This document shows, piece after piece, positions 10,151 through 19,076 of a stretch of DNA of 64,000 nt. The position numbers and the translations under genes were made by a program. The DNA comes from Trueperella bialowiezensis (GTDB lineage Bacteria; Actinomycetota; Actinomycetes; Actinomycetales; Actinomycetaceae): positions 372,001 through 436,000 of the forward strand of contig NZ_LR134476.1 in NCBI RefSeq assembly GCF_900637955.1, given 5' to 3'. Numbering within the stretch: position 1 is the first letter of the stretch; each line of letters starts with the position of its first letter. A model generated the notes under the pieces. It had not been told where the DNA came from. It did no database searches and saw nothing but the letters and a program-made list of their open reading frames with translations.

Positions 10151-10708
10151 TTAGATCTCCATGAGATCGTTTTCTTTACCGGCCAACAACTCATCGACCT
10201 GATCGGTGAACCGCTTGGTCAGAGCCTCCAGCTCCTTTTCGGCGCGTTCTACCTCGTCCTCGCCAGCATCGCCATCCTTCTTGATCCGCTCCAGCTCTTC
10301 CTTAGCGTTCCGGCGGTTGCCGCGGATCGAAATACGGCCTTCCTCCGCCTTGGCACGAGCCAGCCTGACATATTCCTTACGGCGTTCCTCCGTCAGAGCC
10401 GGCAGATTCACACGCAACACCTGGCCGTCGTCGGTCGGATTCACACCCAGGTCAGCTTCCTGGATCGCACGCTCAATATCCTTCATCGCACTGCGATCGT
10501 AAGGAGAAATAAGAATCTGGCGAGCTTCCGGTACGGTCACGGACGCGAGCTGCTGCAACGGCGTCGGTGCACCATAGTAATCCACCATGAGCGACGTAAA
10601 CAGTTCGGGGTTTGCCCGCCCCGAGCGGATCTTCGAAAACTCGTTGCGCAGCACGTCGATGGCCTTTTCCATCTTGTCTTCTGCTTCTAGCAGGGCTTCT
10701 TCAATCAT
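10151..10708 (-). CDS. frr: Ribosome recycling factor
   Basis: Splits post-termination ribosomes together with EF-G. The full 185-residue protein is present with the characteristic first segment (EDKMEKAIDVLRNEFSKIRSGRANPEL), the domain II region GAPTPLQQLASVTVPEARQI and the C-terminal helices. It starts seven bases after the end of pyrH and overlaps nothing, with cdsA two bases further on; pyrH–frr–cdsA is conserved across bacteria. Confidence 0.98.
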   Translation of the reverse strand: MIEEALLEAEDKMEKAIDVLRNEFSKIRSGRANPELFTSLMVDYYGAPTPLQQLASVTVPEARQILISPYDRSAMKDIERAIQEADLGVNPTDDGQVLRVNLPALTEERRKEYVRLARAKAEEGRISIRGNRRNAKEELERIKKDGDAGEDEVERAEKELEALTKRFTDQVDELLAGKENDLMEI

Positions 10709-10715
10709 CGTGTCC

Positions 10716-11432
10716 TCAGTTCTTAGTCACCAATGTTCCAATATCTTCTCCGCGCAACGCGCGGGTCACGTTTCCGGGTTCAACCATCCCGAACACGCGC
10801 ATCGTCATGCCATTATCTTGGCACAGCGAGAACGCCGCCGCGTCCACGACTCGCAGACCCTCACGCAACGCTTCCTCATACGTCACGTGATCAAGCTTGA
10901 CCGCGCTGGGATCCGTGCGCGGATCGGCCGTGTAAACGCCGTCGACGCCATTCTTCCCCACAAGCAGCTCGTCACACTTAAGCTCGAGCGCTCGCTGCGC
11001 CGCCACCGTGTCAGTAGAAAAGTACGGCATACCCGCGCCCGCACCAAAAATAACCACCCGGCCCTTTTCAAAGTGCCGGATGGCTCGCAACGGAATATAC
11101 GACTCGGCCACCTGGGCCATCGTAATCGCGGACTGCACCCGCGAAGGCACGCCCGCATGCTCTAAGAAATCCTGCAACGCAACCGCATTAATCACCGTGC
11201 CCAGCATGCCCATGTAGTCGGCACGCGCCCGATCCATCCCGGCCTCTTGCAATTCAACGCCACGGAAAAAGTTTCCACCCCCAACGACGACGCCCACCTG
11301 CACGCCGTCGTCAGCAGCCGCCTTAATCTCCGACGCGATACGAGTTAATACTGCGGTGTCCAGACCTACTTGGCCTCCCCCGAAAACCTCTCCGGATAGT
11401 TTGAGAAGGACTCGGCGCCTTTGCTCGGACAT
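10716..11432 (-). CDS. pyrH: UMP kinase
   Basis: Phosphorylates UMP to UDP in pyrimidine synthesis; bacterial UMP kinases belong to the amino-acid kinase fold and are hexameric. The phosphate-binding start [13 protein letters not shown], the glycine-rich [13 protein letters not shown] and the [17 protein letters not shown] segment are all present. I place the start at the ATG at 11432, behind an AAGAAAGG ribosome binding site five bases upstream, giving 238 residues as in other UMP kinases. The frame is open to 11483, but that would overlap the neighbouring S4 gene and add residues unlike the family. frr follows immediately. Confidence 0.97.
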   Translation of the reverse strand: MSEQRRRVLLKLSGEVFGGGQVGLDTAVLTRIASEIKAAADDGVQVGVVVGGGNFFRGVELQEAGMDRARADYMGMLGTVINAVALQDFLEHAGVPSRVQSAITMAQVAESYIPLRAIRHFEKGRVVIFGAGAGMPYFSTDTVAAQRALELKCDELLVGKNGVDGVYTADPRTDPSAVKLDHVTYEEALREGLRVVDAAAFSLCQDNGMTMRVFGMVEPGNVTRALRGEDIGTLVTKN

Positions 11433-11464
11433 GTCAAACCTTTCTTCGTGGGTGCGTGCCCAGT

Positions 11465-11842
11465 TTAGCGCATTCGCCCCCAATTAGAATCACGCCCAAA
11501 CAGCCGGTCGAGTTCTCGCCGCTCCTTTTTAGTTGGTCTGCCAGTTCCCGGTTCGCGTCTCATCACCGGAATGTGAACGTATGGGCGCTCGGGAGTGAGA
11601 TCTTCATAGCATTCCCGCGCAATTGGCGCACCGACCCTCTTGACGATCAGTTTCTTCACTTTGAGGATACGATCCCAGCCCTGCACACGGTAACGCACTG
11701 TGTCGCCCACCTTCACTTTCGTGGCAGCCTTGACCGGCTCTCCATTGATACGCACATGCCCCGCACGGCACGCCGCAGTAGCCGCCGAACGGGTCTTCGT
11801 TTGCCGTACAGCCCACAGCCACTGATCGATACGTGCATCCAT
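11465..11842 (-). CDS. S4-domain RNA-binding protein (Hsp15/RlbA-like)
   Basis: A 125-residue protein whose residues 1-65 form an S4 RNA-binding domain ([19 protein letters not shown], then [22 protein letters not shown]), followed by a basic tail, as in the Hsp15 family that binds free 50S subunits carrying nascent chains. The start at 11842 is chosen because GGAGAGG lies eight bases upstream; the frame is open to 11872. It lies 32 bases upstream of pyrH in the same direction, and is divergent from the MFS gene. The heat-shock role is known for E. coli Hsp15 and is not shown here. Confidence 0.87.
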   Translation of the reverse strand: MDARIDQWLWAVRQTKTRSAATAACRAGHVRINGEPVKAATKVKVGDTVRYRVQGWDRILKVKKLIVKRVGAPIARECYEDLTPERPYVHIPVMRREPGTGRPTKKERRELDRLFGRDSNWGRMR

Positions 11843-11952
11843 GAGGCCAACCTCTCCATCCGTGCATCGCAACTCGTTTAGGGCTACCCTAGATACGGGT
11901 GCTCGCGTGCACCATATTTTATTGCTTTTAAATTGAAGAAACTTGAGGTTAA
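11843..11952. promoter_or_regulatory. Divergent control region with a 13-base palindrome
   Basis: This is the only space between the divergent S4-domain gene and the MFS efflux gene. It holds the palindrome TAGGGCTACCCTA at 11879-11891 and a second inverted repeat GTGC-N6-GCAC about 20 bases further on, then an AT-rich stretch (11912-11936) and a GAGG ribosome binding site before 11953. Efflux genes of this class are usually repressed by a TetR or MarR protein that binds such palindromes; no regulator gene is adjacent, so the operator role is inferred. Confidence 0.35.
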
Positions 11953-13506
11953 ATGACTACCCCGAAACAGCCTAATCAGGTTGGAGACAACCCGCGCTAT
12001 TTTTCCGTAGCCGGATCCGATCGCGTCTACGATCGTAACAAGCTACTAGCCGTGCTGTTGGTACCGCTCATGATGACCCTCATGCAGATCTCCTCGGTCA
12101 ACAACACGCTATCGGCAATGGGTCAGGCCGTGGAAGCTTCCGACGCGCAACTCCAGTGGGTGCTGTCCGGATACGCGCTAGCCGTGGGAATCGTGCTGGT
12201 GCCAGCCGGGCGTATCGGCGATATTTTCGGCCGGTCCTCCGTATTCGCCATAGGGCTGGGCATCTTCACGGTAGCCTCCCTGCTCGTGGGGCTGTCCGAC
12301 GACGCCACGCTGCTCAACATCATGCGCCTCGTCCAAGGCTTCGGCGCCGGCGTACTTTCCCCGCAAACCACCGGGTTGATTCAGCAATACTTTACCGGGC
12401 ACGCCCGGGCGAGAGCTTTTTCACTCTTTGGGCTCGTCGTGGCCATGTCAGTGGCGGTTGGGCCACTCATGTCTGGTGTGATGATCGGTAGCCTTGGCCG
12501 CGAGCTGGGCTGGCGCTGGGCTTTCATCATTAACTTCCCGCTCGGCATCCTCGGCCTTGTGCTTGCCTTCATGTGGCTTCCGTTTGGTAAGGAACGCCGC
12601 CACGTCGGCCCGAACAAGGATCGTGCCCGTGCCGAACACATCGAAAAGCAGAAAGCCCGCGGGGTTCCCTACACCAAACGGGTACGAGTGGATCTAGATC
12701 CGGTGGGTATGCTGATCCTGGTGTTGGCAGTGCTGTGCATTATGCTGCCATTCATGTCCACCGGGCTGGCATGGGTGTGGGCACTCCTTCCGGTCGGCGT
12801 ACTGCTCACCGTGGCCTGGGTGGCCTGGGAACGCTGGTACAAGAACCGTGGCCGGGAACCGATGGTTGATCTCGACCTGTTCCGCATCAAGACCTTCTCT
12901 TTTTCCGCCGCTATTTCTGCAGCCCAATTTTTAGGTACGACGTCGATCTTCGCCGTCCTCGCCCTCTTCCTGCAGCGCGGTCTGGACACCACGGCGCTCC
13001 AGGTCGGCCTCGTATCGCTACCAAACGCGCTTATCTCCGGATACGCGGCAATGTGGGCGGGTAAACGAGCAGTCGAACACGGGCGCGAGATCCAGGTCTT
13101 CGCTCTTGGTCTCATGTTCCTCGGAGTGCTGAGCTCAATAGGCGTGGTCTGGGGCATCAGGGCCGGCGCATCGTTCTGGTGGCTCATCATCCCGCTGTCC
13201 GTGCTCGGTTTCGGACAGGGCGCCATGGGATCGGCCAACCAAACCCAGTCCATGCTCGACGTGCCCCCGGCCTCCGGCGGCACGGCCGGCGGAGTGACGC
13301 AGACCGGTCAGCGCATCGCCACAGCAATCGGCAACGCCGTCATCACCGCCGTCTTCTTCCTCGGCCAGCGCATGATCGCAGGCCTAGACGGCTCCTACCT
13401 CGGGATCGCGCTCGCCTACACGGTCGTGCTCGTCTTCATCACGCTGGCCCTCATCATCGCCATCGCATTTTTGCGACACGGACGCACAAAGCGCAAGGCA
13501 TCTTAA
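11953..13506 (+). CDS. MFS multidrug efflux transporter, DHA2 (14-TM, EmrB/QacA-like)
   Basis: A 517-residue integral membrane protein with about 14 hydrophobic segments. The loop between segments 2 and 3 carries motif A as GRIGDIFGRSSVF, and segment 5 contains a motif C-like proline/glycine pattern (AMSVAVGPLMSG), both marks of the drug:H+ antiporters. A hydrophilic, Lys/Arg-rich loop of about 50 residues sits at 210-255. Substrates cannot be predicted. It is the only plus-strand gene between 951 and 19076, and its TAA stop is shared in a four-base overlap with the stop of fixX on the other strand, so transcripts of the two must run into each other. Confidence 0.9.
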   Translation: MTTPKQPNQVGDNPRYFSVAGSDRVYDRNKLLAVLLVPLMMTLMQISSVNNTLSAMGQAVEASDAQLQWVLSGYALAVGIVLVPAGRIGDIFGRSSVFAIGLGIFTVASLLVGLSDDATLLNIMRLVQGFGAGVLSPQTTGLIQQYFTGHARARAFSLFGLVVAMSVAVGPLMSGVMIGSLGRELGWRWAFIINFPLGILGLVLAFMWLPFGKERRHVGPNKDRARAEHIEKQKARGVPYTKRVRVDLDPVGMLILVLAVLCIMLPFMSTGLAWVWALLPVGVLLTVAWVAWERWYKNRGREPMVDLDLFRIKTFSFSAAISAAQFLGTTSIFAVLALFLQRGLDTTALQVGLVSLPNALISGYAAMWAGKRAVEHGREIQVFALGLMFLGVLSSIGVVWGIRAGASFWWLIIPLSVLGFGQGAMGSANQTQSMLDVPPASGGTAGGVTQTGQRIATAIGNAVITAVFFLGQRMIAGLDGSYLGIALAYTVVLVFITLALIIAIAFLRHGRTKRKAS

Positions 13507-13793
13507 CCTTCCCGGAACTGCACGCCCATCGCGCCGGCCGGGTAGTGCCAGGTGAGCACTCCCGGATCGGCAACCACCAGGCACGTGCCGCATTCGAGAC
13601 AGGCGGCTGTTTCGATCGCGATGGTGCCGTCGTCGTTCTCCGAATAGACGTGCGCCGGGCACACGGCCACCAGCCGCTTACCAGAGCCGGTGGCACGCGC
13701 ACGCTCCTGATCAATCGAGATGTGCGGCTGCGAATCAGTATGGAAAACGTTCTTCGACAAGCGCTCGTTAACCGAACCAAGATTGAAAGACAT
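13503..13793 (-). CDS. fixX: Ferredoxin-like protein FixX
   Basis: Small iron-sulfur partner of the FixABC electron-transfer flavoprotein complex. The 96-residue protein has the cysteine pattern VAVCPAHVY ... AACLECGTCLVV, consistent with one [4Fe-4S] cluster, and the flanking SQPHISID and RLVAVCP segments typical of FixX. The ATG at 13793 lies seven bases after the fixC stop; an upstream in-frame ATG at 13811 would overlap fixC and is less likely. It is the last gene of a fixA–fixB–fixC–fixX series and its stop overlaps that of the convergent MFS gene. Confidence 0.9.
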   Translation of the reverse strand: MSFNLGSVNERLSKNVFHTDSQPHISIDQERARATGSGKRLVAVCPAHVYSENDDGTIAIETAACLECGTCLVVADPGVLTWHYPAGAMGVQFREG

Positions 13794-13800
13794 GTTCCTC

Positions 13801-15093
13801 CTAAAGGGCACGCAACGCCGCTATACCAGTGCGCGCAAGATCGCGCACCTTAACCCCTGACGCCTTGAACGCATCTAGTGCGACCTTCACAAGGGGTTTG
13901 CGCGGGCTGAGATCATGATTGTATGCGCGATAAAAGACATCCGCGAGTAGCGGGCCAACCTGCGTGAACATGAGCGGATCGTTCTCTAAAAACTCCGGCG
14001 CACGCCGGTACGTGTGCATGTCCTTGCCCACGAACGTGCTCTGATAATCGGTGACATACGAGTTCAGTTGGAGGCGCGAATAATCGCCGGCCTCCAGGGC
14101 GTCATGTACTGTGCGCGCCGCGGAGATCGCCGAACCAGCCGCCATATCCATTCCGCGCACGGTCAGCCCGGTGTTGAGAGTGAACCCGGCGGCGTCGCCA
14201 ATGAGGACCAGCCCGTCATGGACCAGATCTTCCTGCATGGCCTCACCGCCCTCAGCCACCAGATGGCAGCCATATTCGAGTAGCTCGCCACCTTCTAAGA
14301 ACGGCGCATAATAGGGATGGTTGATCATGTGATCATGAATGTCGGATGACGCGAGCCCGGACTGCGTCAACTTATCGAGCATGAGTACCACGCCGATCGA
14401 AATGGAATCCTTATTCGTGTACAGGAATCCGCCGCCGGGCACGCCGAGGGTCGCATCCCCCACGATCGCATACGCCGCACCCTCGTTACCTGTGAGGTTG
14501 AAACGTTCTTGAACGGCCTGCTCGCCAATCCGGATCACGGACTTGACGCCCAAACCCAGGTGCTTCGACTTCGGCGTGGCACGCACTCCGGCCTCGTGCG
14601 CCAAGAACGAATTCACGCCCTCAGCCACAATCGTGACCTTCGCGCGCATCTGTTCCCCCGCCGCCTCGATACCCGTGAAATGAGTACCTTCGCGCAGCAG
14701 ACGATCAACCTTAATACCCGGAATGATAGCGACGCCGGCCTCTTCGGCCTGCTCAGCCAGCCACGGATCAAGATGCGCGCGCAATACTGACACGGCGTTG
14801 ACAGGCTCGGCAAGCTTGCGATCCCAATAGTCGATGTTGACCGCCGAGTCTTCGTTGAGGAAGCTCAACGTGTTGCGCGTAATAATCCGCTCAATCGGTG
14901 CCTGCTCGACGAAATCAGGGAAAACCTCGTCGAGTACACGGGTATAGAACACGCCTCCAGACAGGTTCTTCGCACCGGGCTCCACCCCGCGCTCCACGAG
15001 TAGCACCTCGTGGCCCTCCCGGGATAATTGGGTGGCAGCAATGCAGCCGGCAACACCGGCTCCCACCACAATCACGTCAAAATCGTAGTCCAT
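13801..15093 (-). CDS. fixC: FixC, electron-transfer flavoprotein:quinone oxidoreductase
   Basis: FAD-containing membrane-associated subunit that passes electrons from the FixAB flavoprotein to quinone (and, in bifurcating complexes, helps drive ferredoxin reduction with FixX). The dinucleotide-binding motif DVIVVGAGVAGCIAATQLS opens the protein, the ribityl-binding GLVLIGDAAGFTLNTGLTVRGMDMA lies near residue 285, and the length of 430 is normal for FixC (shorter than mitochondrial ETF-QO, whose cluster domain is supplied here by FixX). It is encoded directly before fixX, and separated from fixB by an 80-base gap with a hairpin. Confidence 0.93.
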   Translation of the reverse strand: MDYDFDVIVVGAGVAGCIAATQLSREGHEVLLVERGVEPGAKNLSGGVFYTRVLDEVFPDFVEQAPIERIITRNTLSFLNEDSAVNIDYWDRKLAEPVNAVSVLRAHLDPWLAEQAEEAGVAIIPGIKVDRLLREGTHFTGIEAAGEQMRAKVTIVAEGVNSFLAHEAGVRATPKSKHLGLGVKSVIRIGEQAVQERFNLTGNEGAAYAIVGDATLGVPGGGFLYTNKDSISIGVVLMLDKLTQSGLASSDIHDHMINHPYYAPFLEGGELLEYGCHLVAEGGEAMQEDLVHDGLVLIGDAAGFTLNTGLTVRGMDMAAGSAISAARTVHDALEAGDYSRLQLNSYVTDYQSTFVGKDMHTYRRAPEFLENDPLMFTQVGPLLADVFYRAYNHDLSPRKPLVKVALDAFKASGVKVRDLARTGIAALRAL

Positions 15094-15120
15094 TGCCGTC
15101 CTTCCTCATCACCCGCCGCA

Positions 15121-15155
15121 ATCGGGGCGCCCCGGCTCCGGAGCGCAACCCCGAT
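15121..15155 (-). terminator. Hairpin between fixB and fixC
   Basis: ATCGGGG at 15121-15127 pairs with CCCCGAT at 15149-15155, with GCGC boxes inside the arms, in the only sizeable gap of the fix operon. There is no run of T after it on the minus strand, so it more likely attenuates or protects the upstream fixAB message than ends transcription completely. Confidence 0.45.
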
Positions 15156-15173
15156 ACTATCGAGCATGAGGAA

Positions 15174-16028
15174 TTATTTCTTGAGCTGCCCAATCATCTT
15201 GGGCAGCACGTCGTAAAGATTGCCCACGATCCCGTAGTCGGCAAACTCGAAAATGGTCGCCGTTTCGTCATTGTTGACGACGACGATCGTCTCGGCCTCG
15301 TCAATACCCGACGTGTGGTGGATCTGCCCCGAAATGCCAACCGGAATGTAGACCTCGGGGGCAACCGTATGCCCGGACACTCCCAGATAGGCGTCACGAT
15401 CCATCCAGCCGTTACCTTCCACAAGCGGGCGCGTACAGCCGACTTCCCCACCGATCGCATCAGCAAGCGCACGTGCCAGATCAAGATCTTCGTAATTCAA
15501 GAAGCCGCGCCCCACGCCAACAATGCGTGTGGCAGCCGACAGGTTCACCTGCGCGCCCTCGCCAATATCCTCGCTGACCACGCTCACCGGGTACGACTCG
15601 CCATCCACGCTATCCGCAGCCACAGGGTCTGCTACCGCTTCCCCGGTTGCCACCAAGCCTACGACGACGCCGTCGAACGTCACGTGCTCGTGAGTGATTC
15701 CTCCGTAGCGGCCAAGCACTGCGCTACCTTCACCAAGCTCGCGCAACCCGCGTAGCACGGGCGCGTTGTTCGACGCCGCGAGCGCGCCAGCGAGCACGCG
15801 GCCCGCCGGATTGTTGAGCACGAGGATCACATCCCCGTCCTGAGCTTCAACGGCATTCACAACGGCTGGTGCCATCGCCTCAGCGGGAAGATTCCCGCAA
15901 GGAATCCGGATCGCGTGGTCGACCCCGCCGATCTCGGCCTCACCAACCACAACGCCGACGGTTTCACCCACCGCCATATCTACCAGCTGGGAGATTTCTG
16001 CTTCGGTCGTCACAATCCACGTGGTCAT
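15174..16028 (-). CDS. fixB: Electron-transfer flavoprotein alpha subunit (FixB)
   Basis: FAD-binding alpha subunit that pairs with FixA. The C-terminal FAD domain is clear: VGVGRGFLNYEDLDLARALADAIG, then GCTRPLVEGNGWMDRDAYLGVSGHTVAPEVYIPVGISGQIHHTSGIDE and IVVVNNDETATIFEFADYGIVGN (quoted in parts, residues about 165-270). The N-terminal domain is shorter than in housekeeping EtfA, as in the Fix group; 284 residues. Its start is two bases after the fixA stop. Confidence 0.92.
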   Translation of the reverse strand: MTTWIVTTEAEISQLVDMAVGETVGVVVGEAEIGGVDHAIRIPCGNLPAEAMAPAVVNAVEAQDGDVILVLNNPAGRVLAGALAASNNAPVLRGLRELGEGSAVLGRYGGITHEHVTFDGVVVGLVATGEAVADPVAADSVDGESYPVSVVSEDIGEGAQVNLSAATRIVGVGRGFLNYEDLDLARALADAIGGEVGCTRPLVEGNGWMDRDAYLGVSGHTVAPEVYIPVGISGQIHHTSGIDEAETIVVVNNDETATIFEFADYGIVGNLYDVLPKMIGQLKK

Positions 16029-16030
16029 AT

Positions 16031-16783
16031 TTACAGCACCCCATCCTCGCGCAGCGCGGCAACAAGTTCTTCCGCAGTAGAAAACATCTTGCCCTTCCGC
16101 TCCCGCGTTTGCGGGCGTTCAGTTCGGGCAACGTTCAGCCCGGCTTTCGCCGGTTCAACATCGGCTGCGCTGAGCACGTCGATCGGCTTCTTGCCTGCAG
16201 CCAGGATGTCCTTCATCGACGGCACAGCCGGAGACGTTGCGTCCGACGTCGTCGCAACAACCACAGGGCCATCCACTTCCAGTTTGCGTGTACCGCCCGT
16301 CACCCGCTGAGTGAGCACGTAACCCGTTTCAGTCACTTCAACATTGGTGACCTCTAAAACTGCGGGCCAGCCCAAGTAGCCTGCGATCAGCCCTGGCATC
16401 ATGCCAGCCGAATCATCAATCGACGAATCTGCGGTGAGCACGAGCGTCGCGCCGTCAATCTTCTTCACCAAACCGGCGAGCACCGAGCCCACCTGCGTGG
16501 ATGACCAGTCCGCCGTCGCATCATCAGCAACCACGATCCCCCGGTCGAAACCGCGCGACATCGCATTCTTGGTGGCCATCGCCGAGCCTGCCACCTTGGC
16601 GCCCACGCTGATCCCCACCAGTTCAGTATCCTGCGCGTTCGCGACCCTCCGGCCAAGCTCAATAGCCACCGGATCAGATTCCGAGACCGCTGCCTTCGCA
16701 CGCGACCAGTCAATCGCGCCATCGGCTTGCACTGTGGCATCCTGCGGATTCGGCGCATACTTATATGCAACAACTACGCTCAT
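16031..16783 (-). CDS. fixA: Electron-transfer flavoprotein beta subunit (FixA)
   Basis: Beta subunit of the FixAB flavoprotein; in bifurcating members it binds the second FAD and NADH. The 250-residue protein begins MSVVVAYKYAPNPQDATV and has the conserved VAIELGRRVAN and LVLTADSSIDDSAGMMPGLIAGYLGWP segments. The ATG at 16783 has GGGAG just upstream and is preferred over upstream in-frame starts. It is the first gene of fixABCX; the strong terminator of tsf lies between it and the previous gene, so it must have its own promoter in 16784-16894. Whether it truly bifurcates cannot be told without structural alignment. Confidence 0.92.
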   Translation of the reverse strand: MSVVVAYKYAPNPQDATVQADGAIDWSRAKAAVSESDPVAIELGRRVANAQDTELVGISVGAKVAGSAMATKNAMSRGFDRGIVVADDATADWSSTQVGSVLAGLVKKIDGATLVLTADSSIDDSAGMMPGLIAGYLGWPAVLEVTNVEVTETGYVLTQRVTGGTRKLEVDGPVVVATTSDATSPAVPSMKDILAAGKKPIDVLSAADVEPAKAGLNVARTERPQTRERKGKMFSTAEELVAALREDGVL

Positions 16784-16793
16784 GTGCTCTCCC

Positions 16794-16805
16794 TTTAGTA
16801 CTAAA
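16794..16805. promoter_or_regulatory. 12-base palindrome at the fixA start region
   Basis: TTTAGTACTAAA is a perfect 12-base palindrome ending five to ten bases before the fixA ribosome binding site. Its position overlapping the leader is where a repressor would act on the fix operon, but I cannot match it to a known regulator. Confidence 0.3.
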
Positions 16806-16894
16806 CGCCTCATTGTCCCGCGTGAGACCAGCAAAAATCAGTACGACTCGTCTCATTTCATCTCATAGCGGAGCGGGAAATCGACCAATATAGA

Positions 16895-16928
16895 GGTGTG
16901 GGGTGCGAAAAACTCCGCACCCCACACC
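16895..16928 (-). terminator. Terminator of the rpsB–tsf operon
   Basis: A perfect 13-base-pair stem (GGTGTGGGGTGCG against CGCACCCCACACC) with an eight-base loop starts 17 bases after the tsf stop. The minus-strand tail is only modestly T-rich (TCTATATT), but the stem is long and GC-rich and it separates the ribosomal operon from the fix operon. Confidence 0.8.
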
Positions 16929-16944
16929 AATCTAACAGCCCTCG

Positions 16945-17790
16945 TTAGGCACCCTGGCCAACGCGGACGCGCTTGAAGCCGGTCACCTTAGCGCCAGCAT
17001 CCTTAACCACCTTGCTCACGGGCGTCTTCGGATCGCGAGCATAGCCCTGATCCATCAACGTCACCTGCTTGAAGAAGCCCTGCAGGCGGCCTTCAACGAT
17101 CTTCGGCACGGCCTTCTCCGGCTTGCCCTCAGCAATCGTCAGCTCGGTCGCAATCCGACGCTCGTTTTCCACGACCTCTTCCGGAACGGAAGCCTCATCG
17201 AGGTACTGCGGGGACAGCGCGGCGATGTGCACGGCGATGTCGTGAGCGATCTCAGCGCCCGCCGCATCCGTTGCCACGAGCACCGCAACCTGCGGAGGTA
17301 GATCCGTGGCCGTCTTGTGCATGTAAGCCGACACGTTCTCACCCTCGATGTATTCGACGGCGCCCACGCCCAGCTTCTCACCAATAATTCCGGTGAAGTT
17401 CGTAACGGCATCCTGAACGGTGCCATCGGCGTGCGTGGCGGCCAGAACCTCCTCGGTGGTCTTCGCGCCAGCCTCAACAGCGGCAGCCAAGATGCCCTCG
17501 GAGAACTCGATGAACTTCTCGTTCTTCGCCACGAAGTCGGTCTCAGCGTTGACCTCGACAATCAGGCCAAACTTGCCCGCATCGCAGTCCCCAATGTGCG
17601 AGAGCACAAGTCCGTTAGAAGCCGTGCGGTCGCCACGCTTAGCAGCAACCTTCAGGCCCTTGAGGCGCAGGATCTCTTCCGCCTTGACGGCGTCACCATC
17701 AGCCTCAACAAGCGCATTCTTAGCATCCATCATGCCGGCGCCAGTCTTGTCACGCAGCGCCTTCACGTCTGCAGCAGTGTACTTTGCCAT
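16945..17790 (-). CDS. tsf: Elongation factor Ts
   Basis: Nucleotide-exchange factor that reloads EF-Tu with GTP. The N-terminal UBA-like domain with TAADVKALRDKTGAGMMDAK, the core motif VEVNAETDFVAKNEKF and the C-terminal segment AVPKIVEGRLQGFFKQVTLMDQ are intact; 281 residues. It follows rpsB after 20 bases and is closed by the hairpin at 16895-16928, so rpsB–tsf is a two-gene operon as in most bacteria. Confidence 0.98.
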   Translation of the reverse strand: MAKYTAADVKALRDKTGAGMMDAKNALVEADGDAVKAEEILRLKGLKVAAKRGDRTASNGLVLSHIGDCDAGKFGLIVEVNAETDFVAKNEKFIEFSEGILAAAVEAGAKTTEEVLAATHADGTVQDAVTNFTGIIGEKLGVGAVEYIEGENVSAYMHKTATDLPPQVAVLVATDAAGAEIAHDIAVHIAALSPQYLDEASVPEEVVENERRIATELTIAEGKPEKAVPKIVEGRLQGFFKQVTLMDQGYARDPKTPVSKVVKDAGAKVTGFKRVRVGQGA

Positions 17791-17809
17791 GTGTTAATCC
17801 TCCGAAGAT

Positions 17810-18712
17810 TTAGGCGTTGTCTTGGTCAGTCGTCGGTTCACCAGCCGGCTCTGCCGGGGCGTCCTCAGCTGCCGGCTCCGAAGCCTCAGCAGCTGGCTCG
17901 GCGGCCTCAGGCTTGTCAGCTGCCGGCTCGGCAGCTTCCGGCGTGTCGGCTGATCCTTCTTCACCTGCAAGGATCTCACGTTCCCACTCAGGCATAGGAT
18001 CTTCAGCGTTCGCAGCACCACCGCTACGGGCAACGAGGCCTTCAGCGACGGCGTCGGCAACCACGCGGGTCAAAATTTCAATCGAACGGATCGCGTCATC
18101 ATTACCGGCGATTCCGTAATCGACCTCGTCCGGATCACAGTTCGTATCAAGAATCGCGATCACCGGGATGTTGAGCTTGGCTGCTTCCGCAACAGCCAGA
18201 TGCTCCTTGTTCGTGTCAACAACCCAGATCGCCGAGGGAACCTTAGCCATGTCGCGAATACCGCCGAGCGTACGCTCCAGCTTGTCCTTCTCGCGGCTAA
18301 TCATGAGCAGTTCCTTCTTCGTCAAGCCGGAGCCGGCGACGTCGTCGAAATCAATAAGCTCAAGTTCCTTCAGGCGCTGGATACGCAGGTTGACGGTCTG
18401 GAAATTGGTGAGCATACCGCCGAGCCAACGCTCGTTAACGTAAGGCATGCCAACACGCTCCGCCTGCTCGCGGATCGGACGCTGCGCCTGACGCTTGGTA
18501 CCCACGAACAGGATGTTGCCGCCGTGCGCGACCGTTTCCTTAACGAAATCGTAGGTGCGATTGATGTCGTCGATCGTCTTGCGCAGATCGATAATGTAGA
18601 TGCCGTTGCGATCATTGAGAATGAAACGCTTCATCTTAGGGTTCCAGCGGCGGGTCTGATGCCCGAAGTGGACGCCAGCTTCCAAAAGCTGACGCATTGT
18701 AACGACTGCCAT
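17810..18712 (-). CDS. rpsB: 30S ribosomal protein S2 with long acidic C-terminal tail
   Basis: The first 245 residues are a standard S2 ([20 protein letters not shown], then [18 protein letters not shown] and [19 protein letters not shown]). Residues 246-300 form a low-complexity tail of Ala, Glu and Pro with repeated [11 protein letters not shown]-like units, which many actinobacterial S2 proteins have in shorter form. The ATG at 18712 has a GAAAGGA ribosome binding site; the frame is open to 18805 but those residues do not resemble S2. tsf follows. Confidence 0.97.
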   Translation of the reverse strand: MAVVTMRQLLEAGVHFGHQTRRWNPKMKRFILNDRNGIYIIDLRKTIDDINRTYDFVKETVAHGGNILFVGTKRQAQRPIREQAERVGMPYVNERWLGGMLTNFQTVNLRIQRLKELELIDFDDVAGSGLTKKELLMISREKDKLERTLGGIRDMAKVPSAIWVVDTNKEHLAVAEAAKLNIPVIAILDTNCDPDEVDYGIAGNDDAIRSIEILTRVVADAVAEGLVARSGGAANAEDPMPEWEREILAGEEGSADTPEAAEPAADKPEAAEPAAEASEPAAEDAPAEPAGEPTTDQDNA

Positions 18713-19076
18713 GGCCGTCCTTTCTATGTGCGCACGAGTGCGCTGTCGGTTCTTGCTGAGCACGCTTATGCGGCCAGCCCTAGTGCTCCATCCAGCGCTA
18801 TCCACCTATACCGGGCAGACCGACACGCTAGAGGCCGTGCGGCGTACGAGCACGCGTAGTCTGCGAAAACCGGGCACACAGCCGTGCGCCGCGAAAATCA
18901 CAGCCTCACCAGTCTACCCCGGGGCGTCGAACCATTCCAAGGATGGCCGCTCTAGGTGCGGGTGGTCTTGCCAACATTGCTAGCAACACAACACGACGGA
19001 AGTGATAACGGGCATGCCGCATACCGCGCCAGGCGCGTAAGATGATTGCGGATTTGGTTCAGGAGGAAGGAGAGCC
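18713..19076. other. 364-base non-coding region between divergent rpsB and the TRIC channel gene
   Basis: No convincing gene. The left part must be the rpsB leader of about 190 bases, since the best rpsB promoter is at 18911-18940; it contains a GTGCGCACGAGTGCGC repeat just before the rpsB ribosome binding site (18728-18743), which can fold and might bind S2 for autoregulation (inference). The right part, 18941-19076, holds the start region of the plus-strand gene, whose AGGAGGAAGGAG ribosome binding site is unusually strong. Confidence 0.5.
18911..18940 (-). promoter_or_regulatory. Candidate rpsB promoter
   Basis: On the minus strand TTGGAA (18940-18935), 18 bases of spacer and TAGACT (18916-18911) form a reasonable housekeeping sigma promoter about 200 bases before the rpsB ATG. 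Assigned by eye only. Confidence 0.45.

Noticed and set aside
10677-10694. A further copy of the TGCT...AGCA repeat core in frr
   Set aside because: The loop is three bases, the flanks do not match the unit, and it lies in the coding start of frr.
11879-11891. An iron-box (IdeR/DtxR) upstream of the MFS gene
   Set aside because: The palindrome TAGGGCTACCCTA lacks the spacing and outer bases of the DtxR consensus; only a generic operator was reported.
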